Assembly (NCBI GenBank): GCA_024742695.1
Contig: JANSXY010000006.1
Span: 62,001 to 126,000, forward strand
DNA length: 64,000 nt
Reading direction: 5' to 3'
DNA from: Paracoccaceae bacterium
GTDB lineage: Bacteria; Pseudomonadota; Alphaproteobacteria; Rhodobacterales; Rhodobacteraceae
Of the stretch, positions 49,399-58,963 are shown in pieces. The notes under the pieces are model-generated. The model searched no databases. It had not been told where the DNA came from and saw only the letters and a list, made by a program, of their open reading frames with translations. Each line of letters starts with the position of its first letter. The first letter of the stretch is position 1. A program made the translations under genes and the position numbers.

Positions 49399-50121
49399 TC
49401 AAATACGACGCGAAAGCCGCGCGACGAGTCGGTTTCGGGCCTCGGGCAGCGGCCGGTCCGCAAGATCGGCGGCAAGGCGCGCGAGGAAATGCCCCGTCGT
49501 GGTCAGGCCCGCGACGATCTCTTCCGCGGTGGCCGGACCCTGCCCCAGAAGGCAAGGCGGCAACGGCAGCAGCCGGTCGGCCCAATCGCCCGCGCCCGCG
49601 CGGCTGACGGCGCGGCCGGTGCGCGGGCTGACATAGCAAAGGCCCTCGGCACTGCCGGTCACGGCGCAGGCCGACAGGTCGAGCCCGTAGCCCAGATCCT
49701 CCAGAAGCCCCAGTTCCCAGCGCAGGTAGGCCAGCGGCCAGTCCCCCGCCCCCGCCGCCATCGCGTCGAGCAGCGCGCGGGTCGCGGCGTGCAGCTGCGG
49801 ATGCGGATCGCGTTCGGGCAGGCTGCGGATCACCAGCGCGCAGACCGCGCCAAGACCGGCCAACGCATCGGCATCCGACAGGATCGCGCTGCGCGAGCGC
49901 ACCGGCTCGACCTCGAAGGTGCCGATATGGTCCTCGAGCCGCGCGCGCCAGGCAAGATCAAGCTCGGCGCCCGGTTGCAGGATCGGGGCCATCCGCCGTG
50001 CCGCGCCGCCGCGCACCACGCCGGCGTGCCGCCCGTGATCGCGGGTAAAGACCTCGATGATCGCGGCATGCTCGCCATGCGGCCTGACCGCCAGCAGAAT
50101 GCCTTCCTCGCGCCAGTCCAT
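49399..50121 (-). CDS. recO: DNA repair protein RecO
   Basis: 240 residues from the ATG at 50121. '[38 protein letters not shown]' (spanning 1-38) is the OB-fold N-terminus, and the helical part has '[25 protein letters not shown]' (spanning about 129-153). The C-terminal zinc cysteines are incomplete, as in many alphaproteobacteria. It helps RecF/RecR load RecA. The frame stays open upstream through the palindrome array, but that extension is not coding. Confidence 0.92.
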   Translation of the reverse strand: MDWREEGILLAVRPHGEHAAIIEVFTRDHGRHAGVVRGGAARRMAPILQPGAELDLAWRARLEDHIGTFEVEPVRSRSAILSDADALAGLGAVCALVIRSLPERDPHPQLHAATRALLDAMAAGAGDWPLAYLRWELGLLEDLGYGLDLSACAVTGSAEGLCYVSPRTGRAVSRAGAGDWADRLLPLPPCLLGQGPATAEEIVAGLTTTGHFLARLAADLADRPLPEARNRLVARLSRRI

Positions 50122-50145
50122 CGCCCCGCCTGCCCCCGTCACGGC

Positions 50146-50296
50146 GGCAAGATCCTTCGGCGAAGGATCTTGCCGGCCCTGCCAAGGTCTTTCGTCCGAA
50201 AGACCTTGGCAACCCGCCCGACGGTCGGGCAAGACCTTTCGCCGAAAGGTCTTGCCGGCCCCGGCCGGAAAATCCTTCGGACGAAGGATTTTCCGG
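50146..50296. repeat. Array of four perfect palindromes between DUF1491 gene and recO
   Basis: Four long inverted repeats stand in a row: 50146-50174 (arm GGCAAGATCCTTCG), 50181-50210 (arm GCCAAGGTCTTTCG), 50228-50256 (arm GGCAAGACCTTTCG) and 50265-50296 (arm CCGGAAAATCCTTCG). Every arm is matched exactly by its partner, with 1-2 central bases, and a smaller CCCGA/TCGGG repeat sits at 50217-50229. The arms are related but differ, and each difference is compensated on the other side. The 187-bp gap holds nothing else. Mobile palindromic elements or a composite terminator are the main options. Confidence 0.88.
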
Positions 50297-50308
50297 CGTT
50301 CGGTGGTG

Positions 50309-50644
50309 TCAGTCGGCCAGCCCCGGCTCGTCCAGCAGCGTGCGCCCGTCGCGGCTTTCGACCTCGATCACCCACAGGTCGGGATCGCGCGACCGGGCGC
50401 GGGCCAGCGCCGCGTCCACCTCCGGCTCCGGCCCCGTCACGCTCACCACCCAGGCGCGGGCGCCGGTCATCAGGTCGAGGCTGCGTTCATAGGCCGTGGC
50501 CCGGCCGTCGAGCGTGGCGCATTTCACTGCAACCGCCCCGGCTGTCTCGTCGCCCCGCGCGATCACATAGGCAGGGATATGCGCCGCTTCGAGCCGGGCC
50601 AGGTAGGCCCGGACCCAGAAGCCGGAGGCAAGCCGCGCCGCCAT
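50309..50644 (-). CDS. DUF1491 family protein
   Basis: 111 residues, '[37 protein letters not shown]' region at the start (spanning about 5-41) and '[17 protein letters not shown]' at the end, as in DUF1491 of alphaproteobacteria. Function unknown. It follows era by 6 bases in the rnc-era cluster, hinting at an RNA-related role, but nothing catalytic is visible. Confidence 0.85.
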   Translation of the reverse strand: MAARLASGFWVRAYLARLEAAHIPAYVIARGDETAGAVAVKCATLDGRATAYERSLDLMTGARAWVVSVTGPEPEVDAALARARSRDPDLWVIEVESRDGRTLLDEPGLAD

Positions 50645-50650
50645 GCGCGG

Positions 50651-51586
50651 TCAGTCGCCATCGCGGAAATCGAGGCCCATCTCGGTGTAGCGTTCGGCCT
50701 CGTCGAGCCAGTTCTCGCGCACCTTGACCTGCAGGAACAGATGCACGGGCCGGCCGAGAAACTCCTCGATCTCGGCCCGCGCGGCCTGGCTGATCGCCTT
50801 GATCGTCTCGCCGCGCCGGCCGAGGATGATGCCCTTGTGGCCGTCGCGGGCGACGTAGATCACCTGGTCGATGCGGGCGGAACCGTCGGCGCGCTCCACC
50901 CAGCCCTCGGTCTCGACGGTCAGCTGGTAGGGCAGTTCCTGGTGCAGGCGAAGCGTCAGTTTCTCGCGGGTGATCTCGGCCGCGATCATCCGCATCGGCA
51001 GATCGGCCAACTGATCCTCGGGGTAGAGCCACGGGCCTTCGGGCAGTTCGGCCGCCAGCCAGCGGCGCAGGTCATCGACCCCGTGGCCCTTCTCGGCCGA
51101 GATCATGAAGGTCCGTTCGAAGGGGAAGGCCGCGTTCATCTCGGCCGACAGCGCCAGAAGGGCTTCGGCCTTCACCCGGTCGATCTTGTTGATCGCCAGC
51201 GCGACCTTCTGCGCGGGCGTGATCCGGTCCTCCAGCGCGGCGAGGATGGTGCGCACCCCCTCGGTCACGCCGCGATGCGCCTCGATCAGCAGGACCACGA
51301 CATCGGCATCCGATGCCCCGCCCCAGGCCGCGGCCACCATCGCCCGGTCGAGCCGCCGGCGCGGGCGGAACAGGCCCGGCGTGTCGACGAAGACGATCTG
51401 CGCGGCGCCCTCCATCGCCACGCCGCGAATCCGGGCGCGGGTGGTCTGCACCTTGTGGGTGACGATCGAGACCTTGGCGCCGACCATCCGGTTCAGAAGC
51501 GTCGACTTGCCGGCATTCGGCTCGCCGATCAGCGCCACGAACCCCGCGCGCGTCGTCCCGTCGCCGTCGGTTTCCCGGTCAGCCAT
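50651..51586 (-). CDS. era: GTPase Era
   Basis: 311 residues. G1 'GEPNAGKST' (21-29), G3 'DTPGLF', G4 'NKID' and the C-terminal KH domain ('[20 protein letters not shown]', about 255-274) are intact. It matures 16S rRNA and the 30S subunit. It overlaps rnc by 8 bases, a conserved pairing. Confidence 0.97.
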   Translation of the reverse strand: MADRETDGDGTTRAGFVALIGEPNAGKSTLLNRMVGAKVSIVTHKVQTTRARIRGVAMEGAAQIVFVDTPGLFRPRRRLDRAMVAAAWGGASDADVVVLLIEAHRGVTEGVRTILAALEDRITPAQKVALAINKIDRVKAEALLALSAEMNAAFPFERTFMISAEKGHGVDDLRRWLAAELPEGPWLYPEDQLADLPMRMIAAEITREKLTLRLHQELPYQLTVETEGWVERADGSARIDQVIYVARDGHKGIILGRRGETIKAISQAARAEIEEFLGRPVHLFLQVKVRENWLDEAERYTEMGLDFRDGD

Positions 51587-52268
51587 GTCCAGCCTCCATC
51601 CGCGTCAGAAGCGCCGCAGCCGCGGCCTGTTCGGCCGCGCGCTTGGCATGGGCCGCGGCGCGCGCGGCCTCGCCGGTTTCCAGCCGCACCTCGACGGTGA
51701 AGACCGGCTGGTGATCGGGGCCCTCGCGGCCGACCTCGACATAGGCGGGGGGCGGCTGGCCCCGCGCCTGCGCCCATTCCTGCAACGCGGTCTTGGCGTC
51801 GCGGGCATCGGCCTCGACCTGGAAGACCCGCTCGCCCCAAAGCCGCAGCACCAGGTCGCGCGCCGCTTCGAAGCCGGCGTCGAGGTAAACGGCGGCGATC
51901 ACCGCCTCCATCGCGTCGCCCAGCAGCGCCTGCTTGCGCCGACCGCCGGTCATCATCTCGGACCGGCCCAGTTTCAGCACCGCGCCCAGGTCGACGGAGC
52001 GCGCGACATCCGCGCAGGTTTCCTTGCGGACCAGGGCGTTGAAGCGCGGCGCAAGCTGGCCCTCCGCGGCGCCGGGATCGGCCTGCAGCAGCGCCTCGGC
52101 CATCGCGAGGCCCAGAACCCGGTCGCCAAGGAACTCCAGCCGCTGGTTGTCGGGGCGCTGCGGCGTGGCGATGGAGCCGTGGGTCAGCGCGCGGATCAGA
52201 AGCTCGGGGCGGGAAAACTCGTGCCCGATCCGCGCCGCGAAGGCCTGCAACTCTCGCGACAGCTTCAC
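51579..52268 (-). CDS. rnc: Ribonuclease III
   Basis: 229 residues. The signature is '[19 protein letters not shown]' (41-59) with catalytic Glu45 and Asp49; Arg replaces the more common Ser after Asp49. The double-stranded-RNA-binding domain occupies about 160-227. Its ATG overlaps the lepB stop (ATGA). Confidence 0.96.
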   Translation of the reverse strand: MKLSRELQAFAARIGHEFSRPELLIRALTHGSIATPQRPDNQRLEFLGDRVLGLAMAEALLQADPGAAEGQLAPRFNALVRKETCADVARSVDLGAVLKLGRSEMMTGGRRKQALLGDAMEAVIAAVYLDAGFEAARDLVLRLWGERVFQVEADARDAKTALQEWAQARGQPPPAYVEVGREGPDHQPVFTVEVRLETGEAARAAAHAKRAAEQAAAAALLTRMEAGHG

Positions 52269-53044
52269 TCGATCGCCTTGAAGAACCTGTCGCCGCGCCA
52301 GGTCCAGACGTAGAACAGCGACCGCCCGGCCGAGGAGAACATGATCCGGTCGGCGCGGCCGATCAGGTAGTCCGCCGGCAGCATGCCGACGCCGCCGGCG
52401 GCAAGCGCCACGCGGCTGTCCTGGCTGTTGTCGCGGTTGTCGCCGAGGAAGAAGTAATGCCCCTCCGGCACCGTGAAGACCTGGGTATTGTCCAGCGGGC
52501 CATTGCCGATGTTGAGGATGTCATGCGTGCGGCCGCCGGGCAGGGTTTCGGTGAACCGCTCCTTCTCGCAGGTGCCGCCCAGGCCGACGGGGCCGTTCGA
52601 ACACAGCGGCGGCCGGCCCTCGGGGCCCTGGCGTTCGTAGGTTTCGGTGAACAGGCCCGCCGGTTCGGTCCGCACCGGCTGGCCGTTCAGCCACAGCACA
52701 CCCTCGCGCACCTGCACGCTGTCGCCCGGCATGCCGATCAACCGCTTGATGAAATCCGATCCGTTGGCCGGATGCCGGAACACCACGACATCGCCGCGCT
52801 CGGGTTCCGAGGCGAACAGCCGCCCCTCGATCGGGCAGGCCGCGAAGGGGCAGGAATACCGCGAATAGCCGTAGGCCATCTTGTTGACGAACAGGAAGTC
52901 GCCGATCAGCAGCGTGTCCTTCATCGAGCCGGAGGGAATCCAGAACGGCTGGAAGAACAGGGTCCGGAACACGCCGGCGATCACCAGCGCCCAGAAGACC
53001 GTCTTGACCGTCTCGACGATCCCCTCGGTGACCTTGCCCGACAT
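52265..53044 (-). CDS. lepB: Signal peptidase I
   Basis: 259 residues. One membrane helix (about 12-33) is followed by the catalytic Ser40 in 'PSGSM' and Lys100 in '[11 protein letters not shown]'. '[14 protein letters not shown]' is the conserved box near residue 195. It cleaves signal peptides on the periplasmic side. A cysteine pair in 'SCPFAACP' and another in '[13 protein letters not shown]' may form disulfides. Confidence 0.97.
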   Translation of the reverse strand: MSGKVTEGIVETVKTVFWALVIAGVFRTLFFQPFWIPSGSMKDTLLIGDFLFVNKMAYGYSRYSCPFAACPIEGRLFASEPERGDVVVFRHPANGSDFIKRLIGMPGDSVQVREGVLWLNGQPVRTEPAGLFTETYERQGPEGRPPLCSNGPVGLGGTCEKERFTETLPGGRTHDILNIGNGPLDNTQVFTVPEGHYFFLGDNRDNSQDSRVALAAGGVGMLPADYLIGRADRIMFSSAGRSLFYVWTWRGDRFFKAIE

Positions 53045-53097
53045 ACCGCTATCCCCTGTCCGTTGCCCGCGCTACATGATCCGCCCGGTGGGCCAAG

Positions 53098-53514
53098 TCA
53101 AGTTTCGCCGCCCGGCGCCAGCGGCCGCGCCTCGATCACCACGAAGGCCTGCGCCCAGGGGTGATCGTCGGTCAGGCTGACATGGACGATGGCCTCGTGG
53201 CCCGCCGGCGTCATCGCCGCCAGCCGGTCCGCGGCCCAGCCGGTCAGATGCATCACCGGCTGGCCGGTGGACAGGTTCGACACGCCCATGTCCTTCCAGG
53301 CGATCCCCATCCTCAGCCCGGTCCCCAGCGCCTTGGAACAGGCCTCTTTCGCGGCCCAGCGCTTGGCAAAGGTGCCGGCGACATCGTGTCGGCGCCCGGC
53401 CTTGCGTTGCTCGGTCTCGGTGAAGACGCGGCTGACGAACCGGTCGCCGAACCGCTCCAGCGTGCCGGCGATCCGGTCGATGTTCGCCAGATCGGTGCCG
53501 ATGCCGAGGATCAT
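53098..53514 (-). CDS. acpS: Holo-(acyl-carrier-protein) synthase
   Basis: 138 residues from the ATG at 53514, which overlaps the pdxJ stop (ATGA). '[15 protein letters not shown]' with the metal-binding Asp8 and '[16 protein letters not shown]' with the Glu are the Sfp/AcpS marks. It moves phosphopantetheine from CoA onto ACP. The much longer open frame upstream runs across pdxJ and is rejected. Confidence 0.95.
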   Translation of the reverse strand: MILGIGTDLANIDRIAGTLERFGDRFVSRVFTETEQRKAGRRHDVAGTFAKRWAAKEACSKALGTGLRMGIAWKDMGVSNLSTGQPVMHLTGWAADRLAAMTPAGHEAIVHVSLTDDHPWAQAFVVIEARPLAPGGET

Positions 53515-54272
53515 GCGACGCGGGCTTCGTCCATGATCCGGCGCATTTCCCCGATCGCGGGGCCAAGGCCGCGGAAGATCGCCTCGCCCACCAGGAAATG
53601 CCCGATGTTGAGCTCCATCACCTCGGGAAGGGCCGCGACGGGGGCGACCGTGTCGTAGGTCAGCCCGTGACCGGCATGTACCTCCAGCCCCAGCGCATGG
53701 GCGAAGGCCGACATGTCGCGCAGCCGCGCGAGTTCGGCGTCGCGCTCGGCCAGCCGGCCCTCGAGGTGATAGTCGCAATAGGCCCCGGTGTGCAGTTCGA
53801 CCACCGCCGCGCCGATCCGCGCCGCGGCCTCGATCTGCGCGGGATCGGCGGCGATGAAGATCGACACGCGGCAACCCGCCTCGGCCAGCGGCGCGATGAA
53901 ATGCGCCAGCCGGTTTTCCTCGCGCGCGACTTCCAGCCCGCCCTCGGTCGTACGCTCCTCGCGGCGTTCGGGCACGATGCAGACGGCATGCGGACGATGC
54001 CGCAGCGCGATCGCCTGCATCTCGGCCGTGGCAGCCATCTCGAAGTTCAGCGGCAGCGTCAGGCTGTCCATCAGCCGTTCGATATCGCTGTCGGAGATAT
54101 GGCGGCGATCCTCGCGCAGATGCGCGGTGATCCCGTCGGCCCCGGCCTCTTCGGCAAGCCGCGCTGCGCGCACCGGGTCCGGGTAATCCGTGCCGCGCGC
54201 GTTGCGCACGGTGGCGACATGATCGATGTTCACGCCCAGCCGAAGCCGGCCCTGTCCCGCGCTGCCCGTCAT
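53511..54272 (-). CDS. pdxJ: Pyridoxine 5'-phosphate synthase
   Basis: 253 residues from the ATG at 54272 (GGAGG lies 5-6 bases before it; an ATG four codons earlier is weaker). '[22 protein letters not shown]' region (about 12-33), 'HLREDRRHI' and '[10 protein letters not shown]' are diagnostic. It makes pyridoxine phosphate in the DXP-dependent vitamin B6 route. Confidence 0.96.
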   Translation of the reverse strand: MTGSAGQGRLRLGVNIDHVATVRNARGTDYPDPVRAARLAEEAGADGITAHLREDRRHISDSDIERLMDSLTLPLNFEMAATAEMQAIALRHRPHAVCIVPERREERTTEGGLEVAREENRLAHFIAPLAEAGCRVSIFIAADPAQIEAAARIGAAVVELHTGAYCDYHLEGRLAERDAELARLRDMSAFAHALGLEVHAGHGLTYDTVAPVAALPEVMELNIGHFLVGEAIFRGLGPAIGEMRRIMDEARVA

Positions 54273-54336
54273 CCTGGCCTCCATCCTTTGCCGCGAGACC
54301 GTAGTGCGCGCCGCTGCCGGGGAAAAGGGGGCAGGC

Positions 54337-54990
54337 CTATTCGGCGCCGTCCTTGTGCAGCTTGCGATGCAGCTTCTCGCGCAGCACGAGGAAGCGTTCG
54401 TGCAGCTTCTTCTTGCGGCGTTTCTGGTAGGCGGCGATCACCGGTTCCGACAGGTAGTAGGCGACGAGACCGGCGATCAGCCCGGGGACGATCCCGCCCA
54501 CGAGGTAGGGCAGGAAGACCTCCCGGAAGAACTCCGCAAGGTGATCCCAGTGCGCCGGCTCGTCGGAGAACACCGCGATGACGTTGCCCTTGAGATCCTG
54601 CCAGGCGCCGATGAACTTGTCAGCCAGCGCGCCCTGCTTGCCCTGTTCGAAGGTCGAGCCGAGCAGCCAGTGCCCGATCTGAAGCGACATCAGCGCGATG
54701 ATCGGGAAAGTGATCGGATTACCGAAGAAAGTCGCCAAAAGCGCTGCAAGAATGTTGCCATTGAGCACGAAAGCCATCGCGGCGGCCGCGAGGAAATGAA
54801 GCCCGAACAGCGGTGTGAAACAGACGAAGACGCCGGCGAAGACGCCCCGCGCGATTCGCTGCGGGCTGTCGGGCAGACGGCGCAGCCGGTGCTTGACGTA
54901 GTGGAACGCGCGTGTCCAGCCGCCCCTCGGCCAGAACGACTCGGCGACGATTCTGGCGTAGGACCGCTTCGTTCGCCGCTTGAACACCAC
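54337..54990 (-). CDS. DUF2062 membrane protein
   Basis: 217 residues. '[26 protein letters not shown]' region and '[21 protein letters not shown]' (about 77-97) are DUF2062 hallmarks, with three or four membrane helices and a Lys-rich C-terminal tail. It lies directly downstream of the RelA/SpoT gene. Function unknown; it may be an envelope protein. Confidence 0.88.
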   Translation of the reverse strand: MVFKRRTKRSYARIVAESFWPRGGWTRAFHYVKHRLRRLPDSPQRIARGVFAGVFVCFTPLFGLHFLAAAAMAFVLNGNILAALLATFFGNPITFPIIALMSLQIGHWLLGSTFEQGKQGALADKFIGAWQDLKGNVIAVFSDEPAHWDHLAEFFREVFLPYLVGGIVPGLIAGLVAYYLSEPVIAAYQKRRKKKLHERFLVLREKLHRKLHKDGAE

Positions 54991-55008
54991 TGCTTTTCGT
55001 TCCTCGCA

Positions 55009-57126
55009 TCAGGGCTTTCGGGACAGATCCCTGTGGCGTTCCACCTGGGCCACGTCGGATTCCGCCTCGAGCGCCGTCAGGACCATGTGGAGATGCTCCA
55101 CGTCGCGCAAGTCCACATCCATCACGAGACGGTAAAAATCCGGCTTCCGATCCATGAAAGTGAGGTCGGAAATGTTTGCCTTCTGCTCACCGATCAGGGT
55201 GCAGATCCGGCCCAGCACGCCCGCGTCGTTGGCGATGGTCAGCATCAGGCTGACCGGATAGTCCGGCGCATGCTTGCCGGCGTGCCAGCGCAGGTCCACC
55301 CAGCGTTCGGCCTGATCCTCGAATTCCGCCAGCGCCGGGCAGTCGATCGTGTGGACGATCACGCCCTGGCCGCGCGTCGCGATCCCGACGATCCGCTCTC
55401 CCGGCACCGGCTGGCAGCACATCGCGCGCCGGAACGACTGGTCGGGCGCAAGCCCGACGACCGGACGACGCGAATCGACGACCTCCGCCGGCGCCGCCGC
55501 CAGTTCCGGGTACAGCGCCTCGATCACCTCGCGCGCGGTCATCTCGGCGCTGCCGATCCGGGCCAGCAGATCCTTCTCGCTGCCCAGGCCCAGCGTCTTG
55601 GCGGCGGTGCGCAGCGCCTTGTCGGTGGCCTTGCGGCCATGGTGCTCGAAGGCCACCCGCGCCAGTTCCGCGCCCAGCTTGACGAAGCGCTCGCGATCCT
55701 CCTCGCGCAGGCTGCGGCGGATCGCGGCCTTGGCGCGGCCGGTCACGACGATGTCGAGCCAGGTGCCCTGCGGGCGTTGCCCGGCGGCCGTGATCACCTC
55801 GACCGACTGGCCGTTCTTCAGCCTTGTCCACAGCGGCACGCGGATGCCGTCGACCTTGGCGCCGACGCAGCCGTTGCCGATCCGCGTATGGATCGCGTAG
55901 GCGAAGTCGATCGGCGTCGCCCCCTTGGGCAGCTGCACCACGTCGCCCTTCGGCGTGAAGCAGAACACCTGGTCGACATACATCTCGAGCTTGACGTTCT
56001 CGAGGAATTCCTCATGATCGCCCTCTTCGAACCGTTCGGTCAACGTCGCGATCCACCGTGCCGGGTCGACGGCGAAGGGGTTCACGCTGCGCACGCCGTC
56101 GCGGTAGGACCAGTGCGCGGCAACGCCGGCCTCGGCGACCTCGTGCATCTGCCGGGTGCGGATCTGCACCTCCACCCGCTTGCCGTCGCGCCCCGACACC
56201 GTGGTGTGGATCGAGCGGTAGCCGTTCGACTTCGGCTGGCTGATGTAATCCTTGAACCGCCCCGGCACCGCGCGCCAGCGCTGGTGGATCACGCCCAGCA
56301 CCCGGTAGCAATCGGCCTCCGACCGGGTGATCACCCGGAACCCGTAGATGTCCGACAGGCGCGAGAAGGCCAGCTCCTTCTCCTTCATCTTGCGCCAGAT
56401 CGAATGCGGCTTCTTGGCGCGGCCGAACACGTCGGCCTCGATCCCGGCCTTGTCGAGTTCGGTACGGATATCGGCGGTGATCTTGTGGATCACGTCGCCG
56501 GTTTCCTTCTGCAACGTGATGAACCGGCGGATGATCGAGGATCGCGCCTCGGGGTTGAGCACCTTGAACGACAGATCCTCGAGCTCCTCACGCATCCACT
56601 GCATGCCCATCCGGCCGGCCAGCGGCGCGAAGATGTCCATCGTCTCGCGCGCCTTTCGGGCCTGCTTTTCCGCCGGCAGCGACTTGATCGTGCGCATGTT
56701 GTGCAGCCGGTCGGCCAGCTTGACGAGGATCACCCGCAGATCCTTCGACATCGCCATGAACAGCTTGCGGAAGTTTTCCGACTGCCGGTTGCCGGCAGAG
56801 CCGAGTTGCAGGTTCGTCAGCTTGGTCACCCCGTCGACCAGCTCGGCGATCTCCTTGCCGAAGCGGCCCGAGATCTCGCCGTAGGTGGACTTGGTATCCT
56901 CGATCGTGTCGTGCAGAAGGGCGGTGACGATGGTGGCATCGTCAAGCCGCTGCTCGGTCAGGATCGCCGCAACGGCGACCGGATGGGTGAAATACGGTTC
57001 GCCCGAATGACGGAACTGTCCCTCATGCATCGCGCGCCCATAGTCGTAGGCGTCGCGGATCAGGGCCTCGTTCGTGCGGGGATTGTAGTTGCGGATCAGC
57101 GCAATGAGGTCTTCGACATCGATCAT
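55009..57126 (-). CDS. Bifunctional (p)ppGpp synthetase/hydrolase (Rsh)
   Basis: 705 residues. HD hydrolase domain with 'HPVAVAAILTEQRLDDATIVTALLHDTIEDT' features (spanning about 47-77, HD pair in 'LLHDTIED'), the synthetase domain ('YGFRVITRSEADCYRVLG' region, about 263-280), TGS (about 400-460), and the C-terminal ACT domain. Alphaproteobacteria usually have this single Rsh protein for the stringent response. Preceded by rpoZ on the same strand, whose omega subunit is itself linked to ppGpp binding. Confidence 0.96.
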   Translation of the reverse strand: MIDVEDLIALIRNYNPRTNEALIRDAYDYGRAMHEGQFRHSGEPYFTHPVAVAAILTEQRLDDATIVTALLHDTIEDTKSTYGEISGRFGKEIAELVDGVTKLTNLQLGSAGNRQSENFRKLFMAMSKDLRVILVKLADRLHNMRTIKSLPAEKQARKARETMDIFAPLAGRMGMQWMREELEDLSFKVLNPEARSSIIRRFITLQKETGDVIHKITADIRTELDKAGIEADVFGRAKKPHSIWRKMKEKELAFSRLSDIYGFRVITRSEADCYRVLGVIHQRWRAVPGRFKDYISQPKSNGYRSIHTTVSGRDGKRVEVQIRTRQMHEVAEAGVAAHWSYRDGVRSVNPFAVDPARWIATLTERFEEGDHEEFLENVKLEMYVDQVFCFTPKGDVVQLPKGATPIDFAYAIHTRIGNGCVGAKVDGIRVPLWTRLKNGQSVEVITAAGQRPQGTWLDIVVTGRAKAAIRRSLREEDRERFVKLGAELARVAFEHHGRKATDKALRTAAKTLGLGSEKDLLARIGSAEMTAREVIEALYPELAAAPAEVVDSRRPVVGLAPDQSFRRAMCCQPVPGERIVGIATRGQGVIVHTIDCPALAEFEDQAERWVDLRWHAGKHAPDYPVSLMLTIANDAGVLGRICTLIGEQKANISDLTFMDRKPDFYRLVMDVDLRDVEHLHMVLTALEAESDVAQVERHRDLSRKP

Positions 57127-57152
57127 CCGCGGCCGAAGCGCCCCCTTGCCGG

Positions 57153-57506
57153 TCAGCCCTGCCCCTGGGCTTCCATCAGTGCGCGCAGCAGGCGCTCTTC
57201 GGACATGTCGTCCACAGCGGGGCGGTCCTGCTCGGCCCCCATCAGCAGCGCCATCGCGTCGGCCTCGGGTTCGTCGACCTCGATCTGGGTCTGGTAGCTT
57301 TCGATCATCCGCTCGCGCAGGTCTTCGGCGCCCTGGGTTTCCTCGGCGATCTCGCGCAGTGCGACGACCGGATTCTTGTCGTTGTCGCGGCCGATGCTCA
57401 GCGGAGAGCCCGACGCAATCTCCCGCGCCCGATGCGAGGCGAGCATCACCAGCTCGAACCGGTTGGGAACCTTGTCAACGCAATCTTCGACCGTCACGCG
57501 GGCCAT
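57153..57506 (-). CDS. rpoZ: RNA polymerase omega subunit
   Basis: 117 residues from the ATG at 57506. '[33 protein letters not shown]' features (spanning 1-33) and '[12 protein letters not shown]' are diagnostic. It ends 26 bases before the Rsh gene, the classic rpoZ-relA/spoT pair. Confidence 0.96.
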   Translation of the reverse strand: MARVTVEDCVDKVPNRFELVMLASHRAREIASGSPLSIGRDNDKNPVVALREIAEETQGAEDLRERMIESYQTQIEVDEPEADAMALLMGAEQDRPAVDDMSEERLLRALMEAQGQG

Positions 57507-57572
57507 GAGCGACTCCAATCCGTACAGGAGAGTTGAGCGCCCCATTTAGGCCGAATGATGGGGCTTGACAAG

Positions 57573-58148
57573 TCAAGATCGGTTTTCACGCACCCGATCG
57601 ACCGGCACGATCCCGGCCCGGTCCGCCTCTGGCAGCGCCGCGGCCATCGCGGCCACCGTGCGGCCGGTCAGCGGGTGCCGCCAGCCCGGCGCGATCTCGG
57701 CCAAGGGGATCAGGACGAAGCCGCGCTCCTCGATCCGCGGATGCGGCAGGATCAACTCGTCCGGTGCCTCGATGCGCTGACGGTCGGGCGCCAGCCCGCG
57801 CCAGCGGGCGTGACCCGCCGGGTCCGGCAGCACCGCCGGGCCGAAGAACAGCAGGTCCAGATCGACCGTCCGGGCGCCCCAGCGCGACTCGCGCGTCCGC
57901 TGGAACCGCGCCTCGATCTCGTGCAGCCGGGCCAGCAGGGCGGCGGGATCGAGTCGGCTGGCCACCAGAACCGCGGCATTCACGAAGTCCGGGCCCGAAC
58001 CGGGCGGCCAGGCGGGCGTCCGGAACAGCCGGCTGACCGCGCAAATCCGCGTGGATTCGCTGTCCAGCGACGAAATCGCGGACAAAACTGTCGATTTTGG
58101 ATCGCCGAATGAAGACGCAAGATTGCTTCCCGCGCCGATCGCCGCCAT
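57573..58148 (-). CDS. folK: 2-Amino-4-hydroxy-6-hydroxymethyldihydropteridine pyrophosphokinase
   Basis: 191 residues from the ATG at 58148 ('MAAIGAGSNLASSFGDP'); a TTG at 58184 would add 12 residues and overlaps a TTGACA sequence that could instead be a promoter -35. 'RWGARTVDLDLLFFG' (about 89-103) and 'LILPHPRIEERGFVLIPLAEIAP' (spanning about 131-153) are the conserved catalytic and closing segments. It is a folate biosynthesis enzyme. Divergent from the NYN-domain gene across an AT-rich gap. Confidence 0.9.
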   Translation of the reverse strand: MAAIGAGSNLASSFGDPKSTVLSAISSLDSESTRICAVSRLFRTPAWPPGSGPDFVNAAVLVASRLDPAALLARLHEIEARFQRTRESRWGARTVDLDLLFFGPAVLPDPAGHARWRGLAPDRQRIEAPDELILPHPRIEERGFVLIPLAEIAPGWRHPLTGRTVAAMAAALPEADRAGIVPVDRVRENRS

Positions 58149-58287
58149 GGATGACAAATCCGCGTCGCGCCCGTATTGTGTCAAAATTAGTTTCTCTTAT
58201 TTTTGCCCGCAGGTTGATTTGCTTCGACACTAGCACCCCACGCTGGTCGGGCCACCTGCCGAAGAGCCGATTTCGAAAGGACTTTGG

Positions 58288-58890
58288 ATGTTTTACAAGG
58301 ACGAACGCCTGGCGTTGTTCATAGACGGATCGAACCTTTACGCCGCGGCAAAGGCGCTTGGGTTCGATATCGACTACAAGCTACTGCGCAACGAGTTCAT
58401 ACGCCGGGGCAAGCTGGTGCGTGCCTTCTATTACACCGCGCTGCTGGAGAACGACGATTACTCGCCGATCCGGCCGCTGGTGGACTGGCTGCACTACAAC
58501 GGCTTCACGATGGTCACGAAACCGGCGAAGGAATACACCGACAGCCAGGGCCGCAGGAAGGTCAAGGGCAACATGGACATCGAGCTTGCCGTCGATGCCA
58601 TGGAACTTGCGCCGCGGGTCGACCACATCGTCCTGTTCTCGGGCGACGGGGATTTCAAGCCGCTGGTCGAAAGCCTGCAGCGGCAGGGGGTGCGGGTCTC
58701 GGTCGTCTCGACGATCCGGTCGCATCCGCCGATGATCGCCGACGAGCTGCGCCGCCAGGCCGACAACTTCATCGAGCTCGAGGAACTCAAGGAGGTGATC
58801 GGCCGGCCGCCCCGCGAACCGCGCGAGACCCGCATCGAACGGCGCGGCGAAGAGCAGGAATCGGTGCCGGCGCAGGACGGCGCCGGCTGA
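58288..58890 (+). CDS. NYN-domain (LabA/DUF88-like) ribonuclease-type protein
   Basis: 200 residues. 'LALFIDGSNLYAAAKALG' (8-25), 'KGNMDIELAVDAME' (about 93-106) and 'IVLFSGDGDFKPLVESLQRQG' (about 114-134) carry the acidic residues of the PIN-like NYN nuclease site. A charged Arg/Glu-rich tail follows. Probably acts on RNA. The location beside folK-rpoZ-rsh is conserved in the group as far as I recall. Confidence 0.9.
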   Translation: MFYKDERLALFIDGSNLYAAAKALGFDIDYKLLRNEFIRRGKLVRAFYYTALLENDDYSPIRPLVDWLHYNGFTMVTKPAKEYTDSQGRRKVKGNMDIELAVDAMELAPRVDHIVLFSGDGDFKPLVESLQRQGVRVSVVSTIRSHPPMIADELRRQADNFIELEELKEVIGRPPREPRETRIERRGEEQESVPAQDGAG

Positions 58891-58919
58891 CGGCGGCGCG
58901 CCGGGCCTTTACCGGCGCG

Positions 58920-58950
58920 GGCTTCCGGCCTAGTTCTGAGGCCGGAAGCC
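58920..58950. other. Perfect 12-bp hairpin immediately before the ispH ribosome-binding site
   Basis: GGCTTCCGGCCT (58920-58931) and AGGCCGGAAGCC (58939-58950) enclose a 7-base loop, and the ispH GAAGGA site starts at the next base. It may end the NYN transcript or, being in the 5' leader of ispH, control its translation. No T tract. Confidence 0.7.
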
Positions 58951-58963
58951 GAAGGATGCCCGC

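Noticed and set aside
50122-50232. N-terminal extension of recO through the palindromes
   Set aside because: RecO homologues begin near 'MDWREEG'; the extra residues come only from the palindrome DNA staying open.
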